Source: an uncultured Bacteroidia bacterium (lineage in GTDB: Bacteria; Bacteroidota; Bacteroidia; Bacteroidales; Prolixibacteraceae). From it: a DNA stretch of 35,865 nt. Position 1 is the stretch's first letter; each line of letters opens with the position of its first letter. Positions 9,576 to 17,536 of the stretch are shown piece by piece. The position numbers and the translations under genes were made by a program. The stretch covers positions 1-35,865 of the forward strand of contig CAIYPA010000298.1 of the NCBI GenBank assembly GCA_903927965.1. Reading direction: 5' to 3'. The notes beneath the pieces were generated by a model. The model ran no database searches. It saw nothing but the letters and a program-made list of their open reading frames with translations, and was not told the origin of the DNA.

Positions 9576-10346
9576 ATGGGAAAGGGAGCTGTAGGTTCTG
9601 CTTTAAATAACATAGCAGAATTGCTGAAAAAAGAAAAAATTTGTGCAAATACTAAACCACTTTCAGATGCCGCCAAAGATTTAAATATTAGGAATGACTC
9701 TCCTAATATGTGGGGATATAATTTACAAAAATTAATTTTCAACAATCTTGAAGCACCAAGAGGCACTGAACCAAGTAATGTAGGTACATTAACGGCTACT
9801 CTAAGTGTCGAAATACACGAAAAAGACCTTGATGTTACTGACGTTTCTAATCGTATCATTGTAAACAAGGTCACTAACGGTTTAGAAAAAAAATACTATC
9901 TTTCTATTGAGGTTTCAGGGTTCGTCAAAGATGATTCTGAAACCATTAAAGTATTATCATATTGGCACTTAGATTTTGATAGTAATAATGAAAATGAATA
10001 CGTACATCCAGATTTTCATTTGACGTTTGGGGGGAAAAACATGTCAAAAATTAAACTAGGTAACGTATTGCTTTTACCAGCTCCAAGATTGCCCCATCCT
10101 CCGATGGATGCAATTTTAGGTATTGATTTTATTATTAGTCATTTTATTAAAAAAGACAAAAGTTATAAAATTTTGAATGATCCTCAATATAAAAGCGCTG
10201 TAAAATCATCTCAAGAACGCTTATGGAAACCTTACATGCTTGCTATGGCAAACCATTGGTGTAATTTTTCATGTTCTAAATATCAAGGAGGAAGGGAATT
10301 GGCGGGAAAGTATTGTCCATCATTAATATCCATTTCTAAAAAATAA
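9576..10346 (+). CDS. Unknown 256-residue protein, last gene of the + operon
   Basis: I do not recognise this family. The protein is soluble, with no signal peptide or membrane segment. The N-terminal 50 residues look helical. The middle (about 65-135) has alternating hydrophobic strands, including KYYLSIEVSGF and VLSYWHLDF. The C-terminal end has a compact Cys/His group, with His and Cys in NHWCNFSC and a third Cys about 15 residues later in KYCPS, which could bind a metal. The ATG lies 2 bases after the receiver gene's stop, so the three genes from 6216 onward form one translationally linked unit. It could be the effector or an adaptor; the sequence does not decide. Confidence 0.7.
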   Translation: MGKGAVGSALNNIAELLKKEKICANTKPLSDAAKDLNIRNDSPNMWGYNLQKLIFNNLEAPRGTEPSNVGTLTATLSVEIHEKDLDVTDVSNRIIVNKVTNGLEKKYYLSIEVSGFVKDDSETIKVLSYWHLDFDSNNENEYVHPDFHLTFGGKNMSKIKLGNVLLLPAPRLPHPPMDAILGIDFIISHFIKKDKSYKILNDPQYKSAVKSSQERLWKPYMLAMANHWCNFSCSKYQGGRELAGKYCPSLISISKK

Positions 10347-10390
10347 AATCCTATGTAATACAATATACAATCATAATTTGTTTTCTTCTT

Positions 10391-10630
10391 AACTCCACAT
10401 CTTTTTATAATTTTACAAAGCAATCATCAAAGAATGAAGGGTTTTCTGTGACTTTTGAGTTAATAAAATCGAAACCACTGTTAGCATAAGCTTAAATAGA
10501 CCGGTTGATGCTACGTATTTCACGTTCAACATCATTTTGTTTCATGGTTTCTAATTACTGAAATCCATATTTGATTTTGCAAACTTGACAATCCATAAAT
10601 ACTGAACAATTTGAGCAGCACCATTTGACG
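10391..10630 (-). pseudogene. Decayed duplicate of the 175-aa gene at 11405-11932
   Basis: Read on the minus strand, this stretch aligns closely with the last half of the intact gene at 11405-11932. Matching peptides include SNGAAQIVQYLW, DVERE-RSI-RSI and GFDFINSKVTENPSFF. It is broken by an internal frameshift, by several in-frame stops (one replaces the Glu of SIEAYAN), and by loss of everything upstream of the SNGAA segment. The nucleotide similarity is still high, so the duplication or recombination was fairly recent. It lies directly after the + operon and before a small gene at 10658. Confidence 0.85.
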
Positions 10631-10657
10631 ATTTAATACACATTTTACGGTATTTAC

Positions 10658-11173
10658 TCAGCTTCTGCCAAGAAAAAAGTCATTATCAACTTTCATATTT
10701 TGATCCAAATGCGTATTCTTCCAAGTTTCAGGATTTAACATCACCGTGATATATTCTTCATAAACAGAGCCATCTAACATTTTCCCTGTTTTATTATCTC
10801 TCTGATCCGTCTGTACATCGCTATGAGAATAGACATGGATCAAGGCATCGGTAATTGAAGTAACAACATGCTTTCGAATGTTCATATATGACAAATCCAA
10901 AATTAATTTGCCCCTAAAAGGAACCCGATAATATCCATAAAGGTGTCTAACTCGGAAATTATCAGGAATTTGATAAAGCGATAAATTCCATTCACCTTCA
11001 TATCTCAAATTCATTAAAATCCTAGGAAGATTGAATTTAACTTCTTCAAAATTAGCGAATTCAACAATGTTCACATTTACAAAACCATCAATGTTATTGC
11101 CAATAAGCACAAACTTTGAAAACTTATCCAGAGTTTTGCAATAAACCTTTTTTGTTGGATAGATGTTTATCAT
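10658..11173 (-). CDS. Unknown 171-residue protein with its own promoter
   Basis: No family is recognised. The start at 11173 is chosen because a strong Bacteroidetes promoter lies at 11201-11230, leaving this as the first ATG of the transcript; a TTG start at 11230 would coincide with the -33 element. The protein is soluble, with aromatic and beta-strand-like stretches (EGEWNLSLYQIP, GYYRVPFRGKLIL) and a His-rich middle (ALIHVYSHSD). It sits alone between a decayed copy of the 175-aa gene and a truncated GHKL gene, which is the position of a cargo or accessory gene inserted into a defence locus. A regulator, immunity or anti-defence role is possible but unsupported. Confidence 0.65.
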   Translation of the reverse strand: MINIYPTKKVYCKTLDKFSKFVLIGNNIDGFVNVNIVEFANFEEVKFNLPRILMNLRYEGEWNLSLYQIPDNFRVRHLYGYYRVPFRGKLILDLSYMNIRKHVVTSITDALIHVYSHSDVQTDQRDNKTGKMLDGSVYEEYITVMLNPETWKNTHLDQNMKVDNDFFLGRS

Positions 11174-11200
11174 ATCAGTAGAAATTAAATTATTTAAAGC

Positions 11201-11230
11201 CAAATATAACAAATAAAACCCAATTTTCAA
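11201..11230 (-). promoter_or_regulatory. Strong Bacteroidetes promoter for the 10658-11173 gene
   Basis: On the minus strand, TTG (11230-11228) is followed by 19 bases and TATATTTG (11208-11201). This is a near-ideal TTG-N19-TAnnTTTG match. Transcription should start near 11194, about 20 bases ahead of the ATG at 11173. Confidence 0.7.
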
Positions 11231-11256
11231 CTAAATTCTTTGTTTTTAAATCATAA

Positions 11257-11394
11257 CTAAACAAAATTTGCTGCCCTTGCTCTTACTGAGTTGTCAATAA
11301 TATCACATAAAGCAGAAGATGTTGTGTATCCAATTTTACTCAATCCATCAACAACTCTACCTATATCGATTCCCAATTCAATCTTATTGCTCAT
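11257..11394 (-). pseudogene. Truncated GHKL ATPase, N-terminal 45 codons only
   Basis: The reading frame starts with ATG at 11394 and stops at TAG after 45 codons. It encodes IGYTTSSALCDIIDNSVRA, a textbook GHKL N-box (the Asn in IIDNS binds Mg-ATP), and then ends before the G1 and G2 boxes. It begins 10 bases after the stop of the 175-aa gene, so it was probably once the last gene of that operon. The rest of the ATPase is missing: the downstream sequence is the promoter of the gene at 10658. It is not the same family member as the dual-GHKL gene at 6216, whose N-box is ELIKNAYDAD. Confidence 0.7.
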
Positions 11395-11404
11395 AATACT
11401 AAAT

Positions 11405-11932
11405 TTATATTTGAATATTAATCAGATCAACCTCTTTTAACAATTTCACAAAGCAGTCATCATCATCAAAAAATGAAGGGTTTTCTGTAACCTTTGAGTT
11501 AATGAAATCGAATCCACCGTTGGCATAGGCTTCAATGGACCGACTAATGCTGCGCATTTCGCGTTCAACATCTTTTTGTTCCATGTTCTCTAATTTATTA
11601 AAATCTATATTTGATTTTACGAACATTGACATCCAAAGATACTGAACAATTTGTGCAGCACCATTTGAGGTCCAATCCCGCATTGGTACACCAAATGTTT
11701 TTGTATCTTCATCATCAGAAATGGGTAATGGGTTGTCTAAAGATAGCCCGATGAAAGCAGAGTAAATATAGAGTTCATAAAAATTGGTAAAGAATTTTCC
11801 AAGATCATAACTTTTTTCCCCTTTTTCGTGGAAGTCAATAGCCCCTTTACGAGCATATCCTTCAATAAGTCTTCGGTATTTCATTGAATACCTTGGTGTT
11901 TTTTTTCCTAATTCGTCTGCTAAATCAATCAT
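11405..11932 (-). CDS. Unknown 175-residue helical protein in the DndD-like operon
   Basis: The protein is soluble and mostly helical, with the core FFTNFYELYIYSAFIGLSL at about residues 47-65 and an acidic C-terminus (FFDDDDCF). I know no firm family. Its size and position directly downstream of a DndD-like ATPase (5-base gap) recall DndE, but I do not see a DndE signature, so this is positional inference only. A second, decayed copy lies at 10391-10630, so the gene has been duplicated in this locus. It is the last intact gene of the minus-strand operon. Confidence 0.7.
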   Translation of the reverse strand: MIDLADELGKKTPRYSMKYRRLIEGYARKGAIDFHEKGEKSYDLGKFFTNFYELYIYSAFIGLSLDNPLPISDDEDTKTFGVPMRDWTSNGAAQIVQYLWMSMFVKSNIDFNKLENMEQKDVEREMRSISRSIEAYANGGFDFINSKVTENPSFFDDDDCFVKLLKEVDLINIQI

Positions 11933-11937
11933 ATCTA

Positions 11938-14136
11938 TTAGTTTAGGGGAGTTATTTTTGTAGATAATTCTTTTCTGTTCATTCGATTTTTCTCTGGTAT
12001 AGATGGTTCAATCAGAAAAATTGATCCAATATTTTTCACTTCTTTTAATAAGCGTTCGCGTAAAGCTATATTATGGTAAAAATCGTAGCTAATAATGATA
12101 CTTTGTGCAAAAACATCGCTAACCGTATCACAAAATCCCATGGTATAATTGTCACTAAATTTTGAAGTTGGAGCATCGGTAATCAATGGATGAAAATCCG
12201 ATTTTCCTTTAGCAGTAACAATCGCCATTATCGTGCTCAATTTGATGAGGATAATATTTGAATCATTTATGGAGGTTAACTCAATACCATTGTTATCAAT
12301 ATTTTTTGGCATGTAATTATTTCCATGTTTTTTAAGAATTATTCGACCTTGGACTGATCTATTATCTGCTGTCATTCGTTGGAAATGCATGTTAGCTTCT
12401 TCTTCAATGCGTTTAATCTGCTCCTCGTAAACCTGATCACGAGTTGTTCTTGCTAATTCATAAAAGGCGTCTAAAACCTCCATTTTTTCAACGATTTCCT
12501 GATCAGCCGCTTCTCCAATAATATTTTTAAGCTTATTATTTACTTCTAGCAAATCAGCCCTATAAGTTTTGATTCTTTGGTTAATCTCAAATTGCTGTTT
12601 CTTGAATTTGTCTTTGTCGGAATCATACATTCGAAACGAGCGCACAATATCTTTTGAATCCTCTTCGCTGATTGAACTTGTTCCTAACAAATGTTTAAGT
12701 CTAGCATCATACATTTCATATTCACGCATTTCCGCTGATCGCATTTCCTCAAGTTTATCAATTCTTATTAACTCGGTTTGAATGGATGAATCAACATTCA
12801 TAATGCTATTAGTTTTAAGGTGATAAGCATTGTGATATAATCCCATGAAGAATTTTTTAAAATCATTTTGAAGAAAGTCAGAATAATAAACCCGGGTATT
12901 TTTTGTACGTTCATACATTTCTGCAAGATATTGGTGAGCATGATCACCTTCTTCAAAGGCCCTATCACATAAAAAACAATGTTTATCATTCAGCATTTCA
13001 TTTAAATAGGTTGCATTGGGTACATTTTCTGGCAACCTACTTTTTCGAGCTTCCTCTTGTTGTAGCTTTATTTTATGTTCGATTTTAAGATCTTCCCTCT
13101 TCTCATCGAAATCTTTTATTTTTTGCTCAAAAGCTTCAAAATATGAACCAGCATTACGTAGTAGCCACTGTTTACTAAACAAATTATTGTTAAATCCCTT
13201 TCTTGCTAATTCAAGTTTTTCTTTAGCACGTCTTGTTTTTTCAGAGGCATTTTTCAATTCTGATTTTATTTGCTCCAATTCCTGTGCATCCTTTATTTTA
13301 CCTAAGAGATCATCCTTATATTCTTCAGCGATTTCTAAACTCTTTTCAACTGAACTTAAGTCATTCTCTGCATTACTTATCCTTTTCTCTAATTCTTCCT
13401 GTCTCCTATATAAGGTATTTGATTCTTCTTCATTTTTCGATTTGGATTTTAATTCACTTTTATATGCAGCCTCTGCTTGTTTGAATACTTTATATGCAAC
13501 ATCTTTAATAAAATCATAATGATTGATATCACTTAAAATATTGATTGCTTCTGTCAATGAGTTCTCTTTCTTGAAGTCGATTAAACTATCAACCTGTTCA
13601 CCCTGAAACCATAAATAAGGTTTCATATCATTTGGCAGAAGTTTATTTGCAATTCTATCGAATGCATCAACACCCTGCATTGGCCTAAAATTCAAAATAT
13701 CTTTTTTTTCAATTGATTTTATACTTATTGTTAATATCTTCCAACATTCGGGATCATTAAAATCTTTTGACTCTTTTAATTTCTGGATTGTCAGTTTCCG
13801 TTCAAGCAGATATTCATCAGGATATTCACTATTGAGTTTAAAGTCTTGTAAAACTAATTGAACCTTTGTTGTAATTTGTTCTCCAACAATGCAAATGGAT
13901 TTAGCCATATCTGAGAACAAATTAATTCCAACATCAGAGGTTGAAGTTAATAGTCTTGTTGTACTATCAAATATTTTATCATAAAGCACCCAAAAGAAGG
14001 CATCGTATAGTTTTGACTTACCGGATCCATTGTCCCCAATAATTACATTGAGCCCTTTTTTAAATTCAAAGGTATTTTGCTTTAGTGAGCCTGAATAACA
14101 TTGAAAATTTTCAAGAGCAATAGACTTTATAATCAT
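11938..14136 (-). CDS. SMC/Rad50/DndD-like ATPase with zinc hook
   Basis: This 732-residue ABC-type ATPase has the SMC/RecF layout. FQCYSG is followed by Walker A GDNGSGKS at about residues 34-41. Long coiled coils run on both sides of a CxxC zinc hook (CFLC, Cys387 and Cys390). The C-terminal ATPase half has LITDAPTSKF in the Walker B position. Size and layout match DndD, the ATPase of the DNA phosphorothioation complex, and also Lamassu LmuB and other defence SMCs, so the precise subgroup is open. These proteins bind DNA ends or loops and use ATP to control a nuclease or modification partner. The start codon overlaps the preceding small gene by ATGA, indicating coupled translation. Confidence 0.8.
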   Translation of the reverse strand: MIIKSIALENFQCYSGSLKQNTFEFKKGLNVIIGDNGSGKSKLYDAFFWVLYDKIFDSTTRLLTSTSDVGINLFSDMAKSICIVGEQITTKVQLVLQDFKLNSEYPDEYLLERKLTIQKLKESKDFNDPECWKILTISIKSIEKKDILNFRPMQGVDAFDRIANKLLPNDMKPYLWFQGEQVDSLIDFKKENSLTEAINILSDINHYDFIKDVAYKVFKQAEAAYKSELKSKSKNEEESNTLYRRQEELEKRISNAENDLSSVEKSLEIAEEYKDDLLGKIKDAQELEQIKSELKNASEKTRRAKEKLELARKGFNNNLFSKQWLLRNAGSYFEAFEQKIKDFDEKREDLKIEHKIKLQQEEARKSRLPENVPNATYLNEMLNDKHCFLCDRAFEEGDHAHQYLAEMYERTKNTRVYYSDFLQNDFKKFFMGLYHNAYHLKTNSIMNVDSSIQTELIRIDKLEEMRSAEMREYEMYDARLKHLLGTSSISEEDSKDIVRSFRMYDSDKDKFKKQQFEINQRIKTYRADLLEVNNKLKNIIGEAADQEIVEKMEVLDAFYELARTTRDQVYEEQIKRIEEEANMHFQRMTADNRSVQGRIILKKHGNNYMPKNIDNNGIELTSINDSNIILIKLSTIMAIVTAKGKSDFHPLITDAPTSKFSDNYTMGFCDTVSDVFAQSIIISYDFYHNIALRERLLKEVKNIGSIFLIEPSIPEKNRMNRKELSTKITPLN

Positions 14137-14354
14137 ATTGTTTCGCGTTTGAATGATTGATTTATTTTTCGAGCAACTGAATCAATGGATTGGTCACTTT
14201 CTAAATTCAGAATTGTAGTTTTTATTACATCAATTAATCGATTCGGTGTATCATTAAATAAGCTGATCGACTGTAGCTGTAGCTCAGTCAAACCTGTTTT
14301 CTCTTTGATTAACGGATTCTGCATGAATTTTCTAAATATTTCATTTTTATTCAT
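14133..14354 (-). CDS. Small 73-residue protein, paralogue of the next gene
   Basis: This is a soluble, helical, lysine-rich protein of unknown family. It starts MNKNEIFRKF, nearly the same as the adjacent 85-residue protein (MNKNEIFKRF), and they also share the C-terminal pattern VIKTTILNLE versus VIRISILSLE and VARKINQ versus AVRKINQ. The two are therefore tandem duplicates. Its stop overlaps the ATG of the SMC-like ATPase by 4 bases, so it is probably made together with it and may be a small subunit or regulator of the ATPase. Confidence 0.75.
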   Translation of the reverse strand: MNKNEIFRKFMQNPLIKEKTGLTELQLQSISLFNDTPNRLIDVIKTTILNLESDQSIDSVARKINQSFKRETI

Positions 14355-14406
14355 GGTCTACTTTTTTATTTATGGTTTGAAAAACATTAATAAGCAATGG
14401 CTTTTA

Positions 14407-14664
14407 TTAAATATCTTCAGTCTTATCCCATATTGTTTTTGCAGCATCCGCGTCTTTCTTTAAAAATTGATTGATTTTACGAACGGCATAATCAACAGAT
14501 GGATTGTGTTCAAGGCTTAAAATAGAAATTCTTATTACGTTAATTAATGGATCAGTACAATCATCGTTTATATTTATTGTACCTACTAGTCCTTCATAAT
14601 TAACCTCCCGGTCTTTTAAACTAAGGCTCTGTAAAAACCTTTTAAATATTTCGTTTTTATTCAT
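14407..14664 (-). CDS. Small 85-residue protein, paralogue of the 73-residue gene
   Basis: The family is unknown. The N-terminus and the helix around residues 37-68 match the neighbouring 73-residue protein, but the middle (VNYEGLVGTININDD) and the C-terminal tail are different. It starts 15 bases after the helicase gene and is followed by a 52-base spacer before its paralogue. The pair probably arose by tandem duplication and then diverged, perhaps to contact different partners such as helicase and ATPase. Confidence 0.75.
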   Translation of the reverse strand: MNKNEIFKRFLQSLSLKDREVNYEGLVGTININDDCTDPLINVIRISILSLEHNPSVDYAVRKINQFLKKDADAAKTIWDKTEDI

Positions 14665-14679
14665 CTTTACATCGGATAA

Positions 14680-16884
14680 TTACGTGTTAATCTCAAATAA
14701 ATCAATGTCATAATATCTGCAAACATCCATTACCATGTTTATTGCATCGTACTGATTTCTCGCCATAAATGAAAAGTCGGCAACACGATGAAGCTCATTT
14801 TCAACTTGAGAACGTTCCATGGCAAATGTTGCACTTTTTTCTTTATTTAAATCTGTTTTAGGAATAACCACCAAGTCATGAATAACAGCGAATTTTTTAT
14901 CAATATGTTGCCTCAATATCCTTCCTCTGCGTTGTATAAATTGTCGCGGATTACCAGTGCTTGAACAAAATATTGCTAATTCAGCTCGAGGAATATCCAC
15001 ACCCTCGTCTAAACATTTCATGGCAGTAAGCACGTCAATACTTCCTTTTTCAAAAGAATCCAAAATAAATGACCTATCATCTGTTTCGCCGGTAAAACTT
15101 GCAACACGTATAGAATCATTTGTTTGCATAATTGCTTGGTTATATTGCTGAATAATATTCTCGTCATCAATACTATTATGATCTATTCCTTCAGGCACAT
15201 AAACAAAAGTATATTTAAGCTCTCCTCTCTTTTTGTATTCATCCTTTATGATTCTTTTAAAAATGGTAAGCTTGTTTACCGCTTTATGAATAATCCGTTT
15301 CCTTTTCATTAAAAATTGTGTCGCTACATCGGCATTCTTAAATTTTTTAGTTTCAGAGTCAAAAAACTTGAGTAATTTAAGTGTAATATCTTTGTAATCA
15401 TCAAATTCTTCATCGGTCAATTGCACAATATGTGGAAAGTATTCATATTGGCATAAAATACCTTTGGCAATGGCCTCTTCCATGGTGAAAGTATATGTAT
15501 ACGGAGGCTTATTCATAAAAAACTTCTCCATGGCATCTGTTCCTTCATCATCATAAATCCGTTTAGGTGTAGCAGATAATCCAATTCTTTTAGTAAATTG
15601 GGTATCAGATAGTACGTCTAAAACCTTAGGTGATGCGATATTATGTGCTTCATCTGCGATAAAAAGGGTTTCCTTAGGAATATACTTCAAAAAATTCTGT
15701 AAAGGCAATCGGGCGAATGAAACGTAGGTGGAAATTACTATAAAGGATTTATTGCCACCATATTCAAATAAAGTAGTTAGTTTACTAAGTTGTTGTTTCC
15801 AATTTGCATCTATACTTACTAATATTGGATTCTTTATGTTGAACTTATCAATTTCTTTTACCCATTGTAATTGTAAGTCATTTGTTGGCACGAGGATTAT
15901 TGCCTGATAAAAACCCGTTTTATAATGCTCATTCAATAAACAATTTAGGGCAGTTATGGTCTTGCCTGTTCCAGTAGCCATTGCGAAGATTCCTTTGAAG
16001 CCATTCCCAACCCATTTTTCATATGCTTCTTTCTGGTATTCACGTGGTCCTTCTGGAAAAGGAAACCTTGGAGAATTCTGATACTTCACGAGTTCCTCAT
16101 TTAATTCGTGTAAGATATCATTTGTCCGTTTTCCATATTCTCCTTTTTTTAAGTACTGATCAATGAGTACTTGTTCATTTTGCAATAATTTGTTCAAATC
16201 ACTGTTCCCAAAACTGTTAAGAATTGTTTCAGTTGTTTCATTGATTGGCAGGTAATCAACAAAATCGGCATTTTTATAAAATAGTTTGTCAAAATAAGCG
16301 CAATATTCATTTATTGCAACACGGTCTTTATCTGTATCCCACGATTCTTTTACTTCAACTTCCTCAAGATTGCTGATCAGTCCAGATGCAGTGAAATTGC
16401 ACGAACCTTTAAAGTAAAGCTGATTAATGCCATCGCCAAAAATACCAGATTTGTAATGGGAAATACCATTGCCATCTTTTGGGGTAATACAAACAAACTC
16501 AATTCTGTTTTTTGAAATAAGGTAGGCGAGACATTTGAAAAAGTGCTTGCCCCTATCCGATAGATCAGCAGCAAGGTTCTTCAAGTCGATTTGCTTATTT
16601 AGCAAGTCCTCATTTTGTAATCTTTGCCCTTCTAAAATCGCTTCTTTATCGGGAGTACTAAGGAATTGATTGATAATCAACCTTACATTCCCCCCATTGG
16701 CAATGAATTTGGCAAACCCAAGCGCAAGTATATTAATAGCCGATGAACTGAAATAACCTAAGAGAAAATCAAATTGTGTACTGTTTACCAAACCTTCAAG
16801 GAAAAAAGTATAAGGCTCATAATCACTGCCAGTTCTGTAAGCCCTACTTTTTGGTAGTTTGATATGTTGAAGGTTTAGGGTCAT
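14680..16884 (-). CDS. PLD-like nuclease fused to SF2 DEAD/DEAH helicase
   Basis: This 734-residue protein has two parts. Residues 1-220 are phospholipase-D-like: HYKSG (His143, Lys145) followed by KGSCNFTASGL (Ser161, Asn163) gives one HxK-(x)n-S/N half-site; dimerisation would complete the site. Residues 280-734 are a superfamily-2 helicase: Walker A MATGTGKT at 302-309, DEAH at 411-414, SAT at 437-439 in GLSATP, and a motif VI QRRGRILRQ. PLD-helicase fusions are known in restriction and defence loci, where the helicase moves on DNA and the PLD domain cuts. It is the first gene of the minus-strand operon with its own promoter, and is the probable nuclease effector of that system. Confidence 0.85.
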   Translation of the reverse strand: MTLNLQHIKLPKSRAYRTGSDYEPYTFFLEGLVNSTQFDFLLGYFSSSAINILALGFAKFIANGGNVRLIINQFLSTPDKEAILEGQRLQNEDLLNKQIDLKNLAADLSDRGKHFFKCLAYLISKNRIEFVCITPKDGNGISHYKSGIFGDGINQLYFKGSCNFTASGLISNLEEVEVKESWDTDKDRVAINEYCAYFDKLFYKNADFVDYLPINETTETILNSFGNSDLNKLLQNEQVLIDQYLKKGEYGKRTNDILHELNEELVKYQNSPRFPFPEGPREYQKEAYEKWVGNGFKGIFAMATGTGKTITALNCLLNEHYKTGFYQAIILVPTNDLQLQWVKEIDKFNIKNPILVSIDANWKQQLSKLTTLFEYGGNKSFIVISTYVSFARLPLQNFLKYIPKETLFIADEAHNIASPKVLDVLSDTQFTKRIGLSATPKRIYDDEGTDAMEKFFMNKPPYTYTFTMEEAIAKGILCQYEYFPHIVQLTDEEFDDYKDITLKLLKFFDSETKKFKNADVATQFLMKRKRIIHKAVNKLTIFKRIIKDEYKKRGELKYTFVYVPEGIDHNSIDDENIIQQYNQAIMQTNDSIRVASFTGETDDRSFILDSFEKGSIDVLTAMKCLDEGVDIPRAELAIFCSSTGNPRQFIQRRGRILRQHIDKKFAVIHDLVVIPKTDLNKEKSATFAMERSQVENELHRVADFSFMARNQYDAINMVMDVCRYYDIDLFEINT

Positions 16885-16935
16885 AGATGCAAAAGGATAA
16901 TTTTAATAGTAAAAGTTTCAGGATTAACAATAAAA

Positions 16936-16966
16936 CAAAAGTAATTAATATAAGATTCAATTTCAA
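16936..16966 (-). promoter_or_regulatory. Promoter of the helicase/SMC operon
   Basis: On the minus strand TTG (16966-16964), a 20-base spacer and TACTTTTG (16943-16936) match the Bacteroidetes vegetative promoter. The predicted start lies about 45 bases ahead of the ATG at 16884 and would transcribe all five genes down to 11405. Confidence 0.6.
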
Positions 16967-17056
16967 TTTTGGTCTGCATATTTATTCCTTGTTTTTATAT
17001 AATCCTGTTTAAAGATATTTCGTCAATAACGATTTTCCGGACGATTCACAAAAAAA

Positions 17057-17146
17057 TGTCCTAAACAGGATTGGCATAACTTTGGGTGGGCAATTGTGGG
17101 TCGAATAACTGATGCCATTGGCAGATAATTACCCATTTATTTCGTA
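17057..17146 (+). repeat. 90-base direct repeat, copy 1
   Basis: This copy starts with TGTCC and ends with TATTTCGTA. The inner block CTTTGGGTGGGCAATTG corresponds to CTTTGTGTGGGCAGTTG in copy 2 (17537-17627). The two copies have the same length to within one base and the same orientation, about 480 bases apart. Confidence 0.6.
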
Positions 17147-17234
17147 TGGTGCTGCACACTCGGGCTAGAAATTTCAGGAATAGGTCCTAAAAGTGTATAT
17201 GCTGGTCACTTTAATGGTAATTAACATTGAATAT

Positions 17235-17476
17235 GGTAAATAAGGTTTTGTTCGGGGGGGTGGGCCAGGGCTATTAAGGTTAAAACAGGGGAAGAATAAG
17301 GTTTGTTCCGGCATAGAAATCCTATTTTTCTCAATCCTCAGCTGGTTTGAATTACTAAAAACGGGATATCTTTCCTTTATAAGCATGGTATTGATCGAAC
17401 CCGTTTCAAAAAACCTTATTTTTGTTTTCCAAACCTTAATAGCCAGGGAACAATATACATCTAAACCTTATTTACC
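17235..17476. repeat. Long nested inverted repeat
   Basis: The outer arms GGTAAATAAGGTTT (17235-17248) and AAACCTTATTTACC (17463-17476) are perfect complements. The inner arms GCTATTAAGGTT (17270-17281) and AACCTTAATAGC (17432-17443) are also perfect. The loop is about 150 bases. It could fold into a long RNA stem if transcribed, or be a MITE-like element; no coding sequence lies inside. Confidence 0.7.
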
Positions 17477-17536
17477 TTATTTTCAGATATTTAATTTTAA
17501 TAATGTTAAAACAAAAGCATTCGAATGATGATGTAG

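Noticed and set aside
11405-11932. Calling the 175-aa protein DndE
   Set aside because: Position fits, but I see no DndE sequence signature. The name would be a guess.
17174-17386. 70-codon minus-strand frame
   Set aside because: It lies within the inverted-repeat element, is Pro-rich through G-runs and shows no domain.
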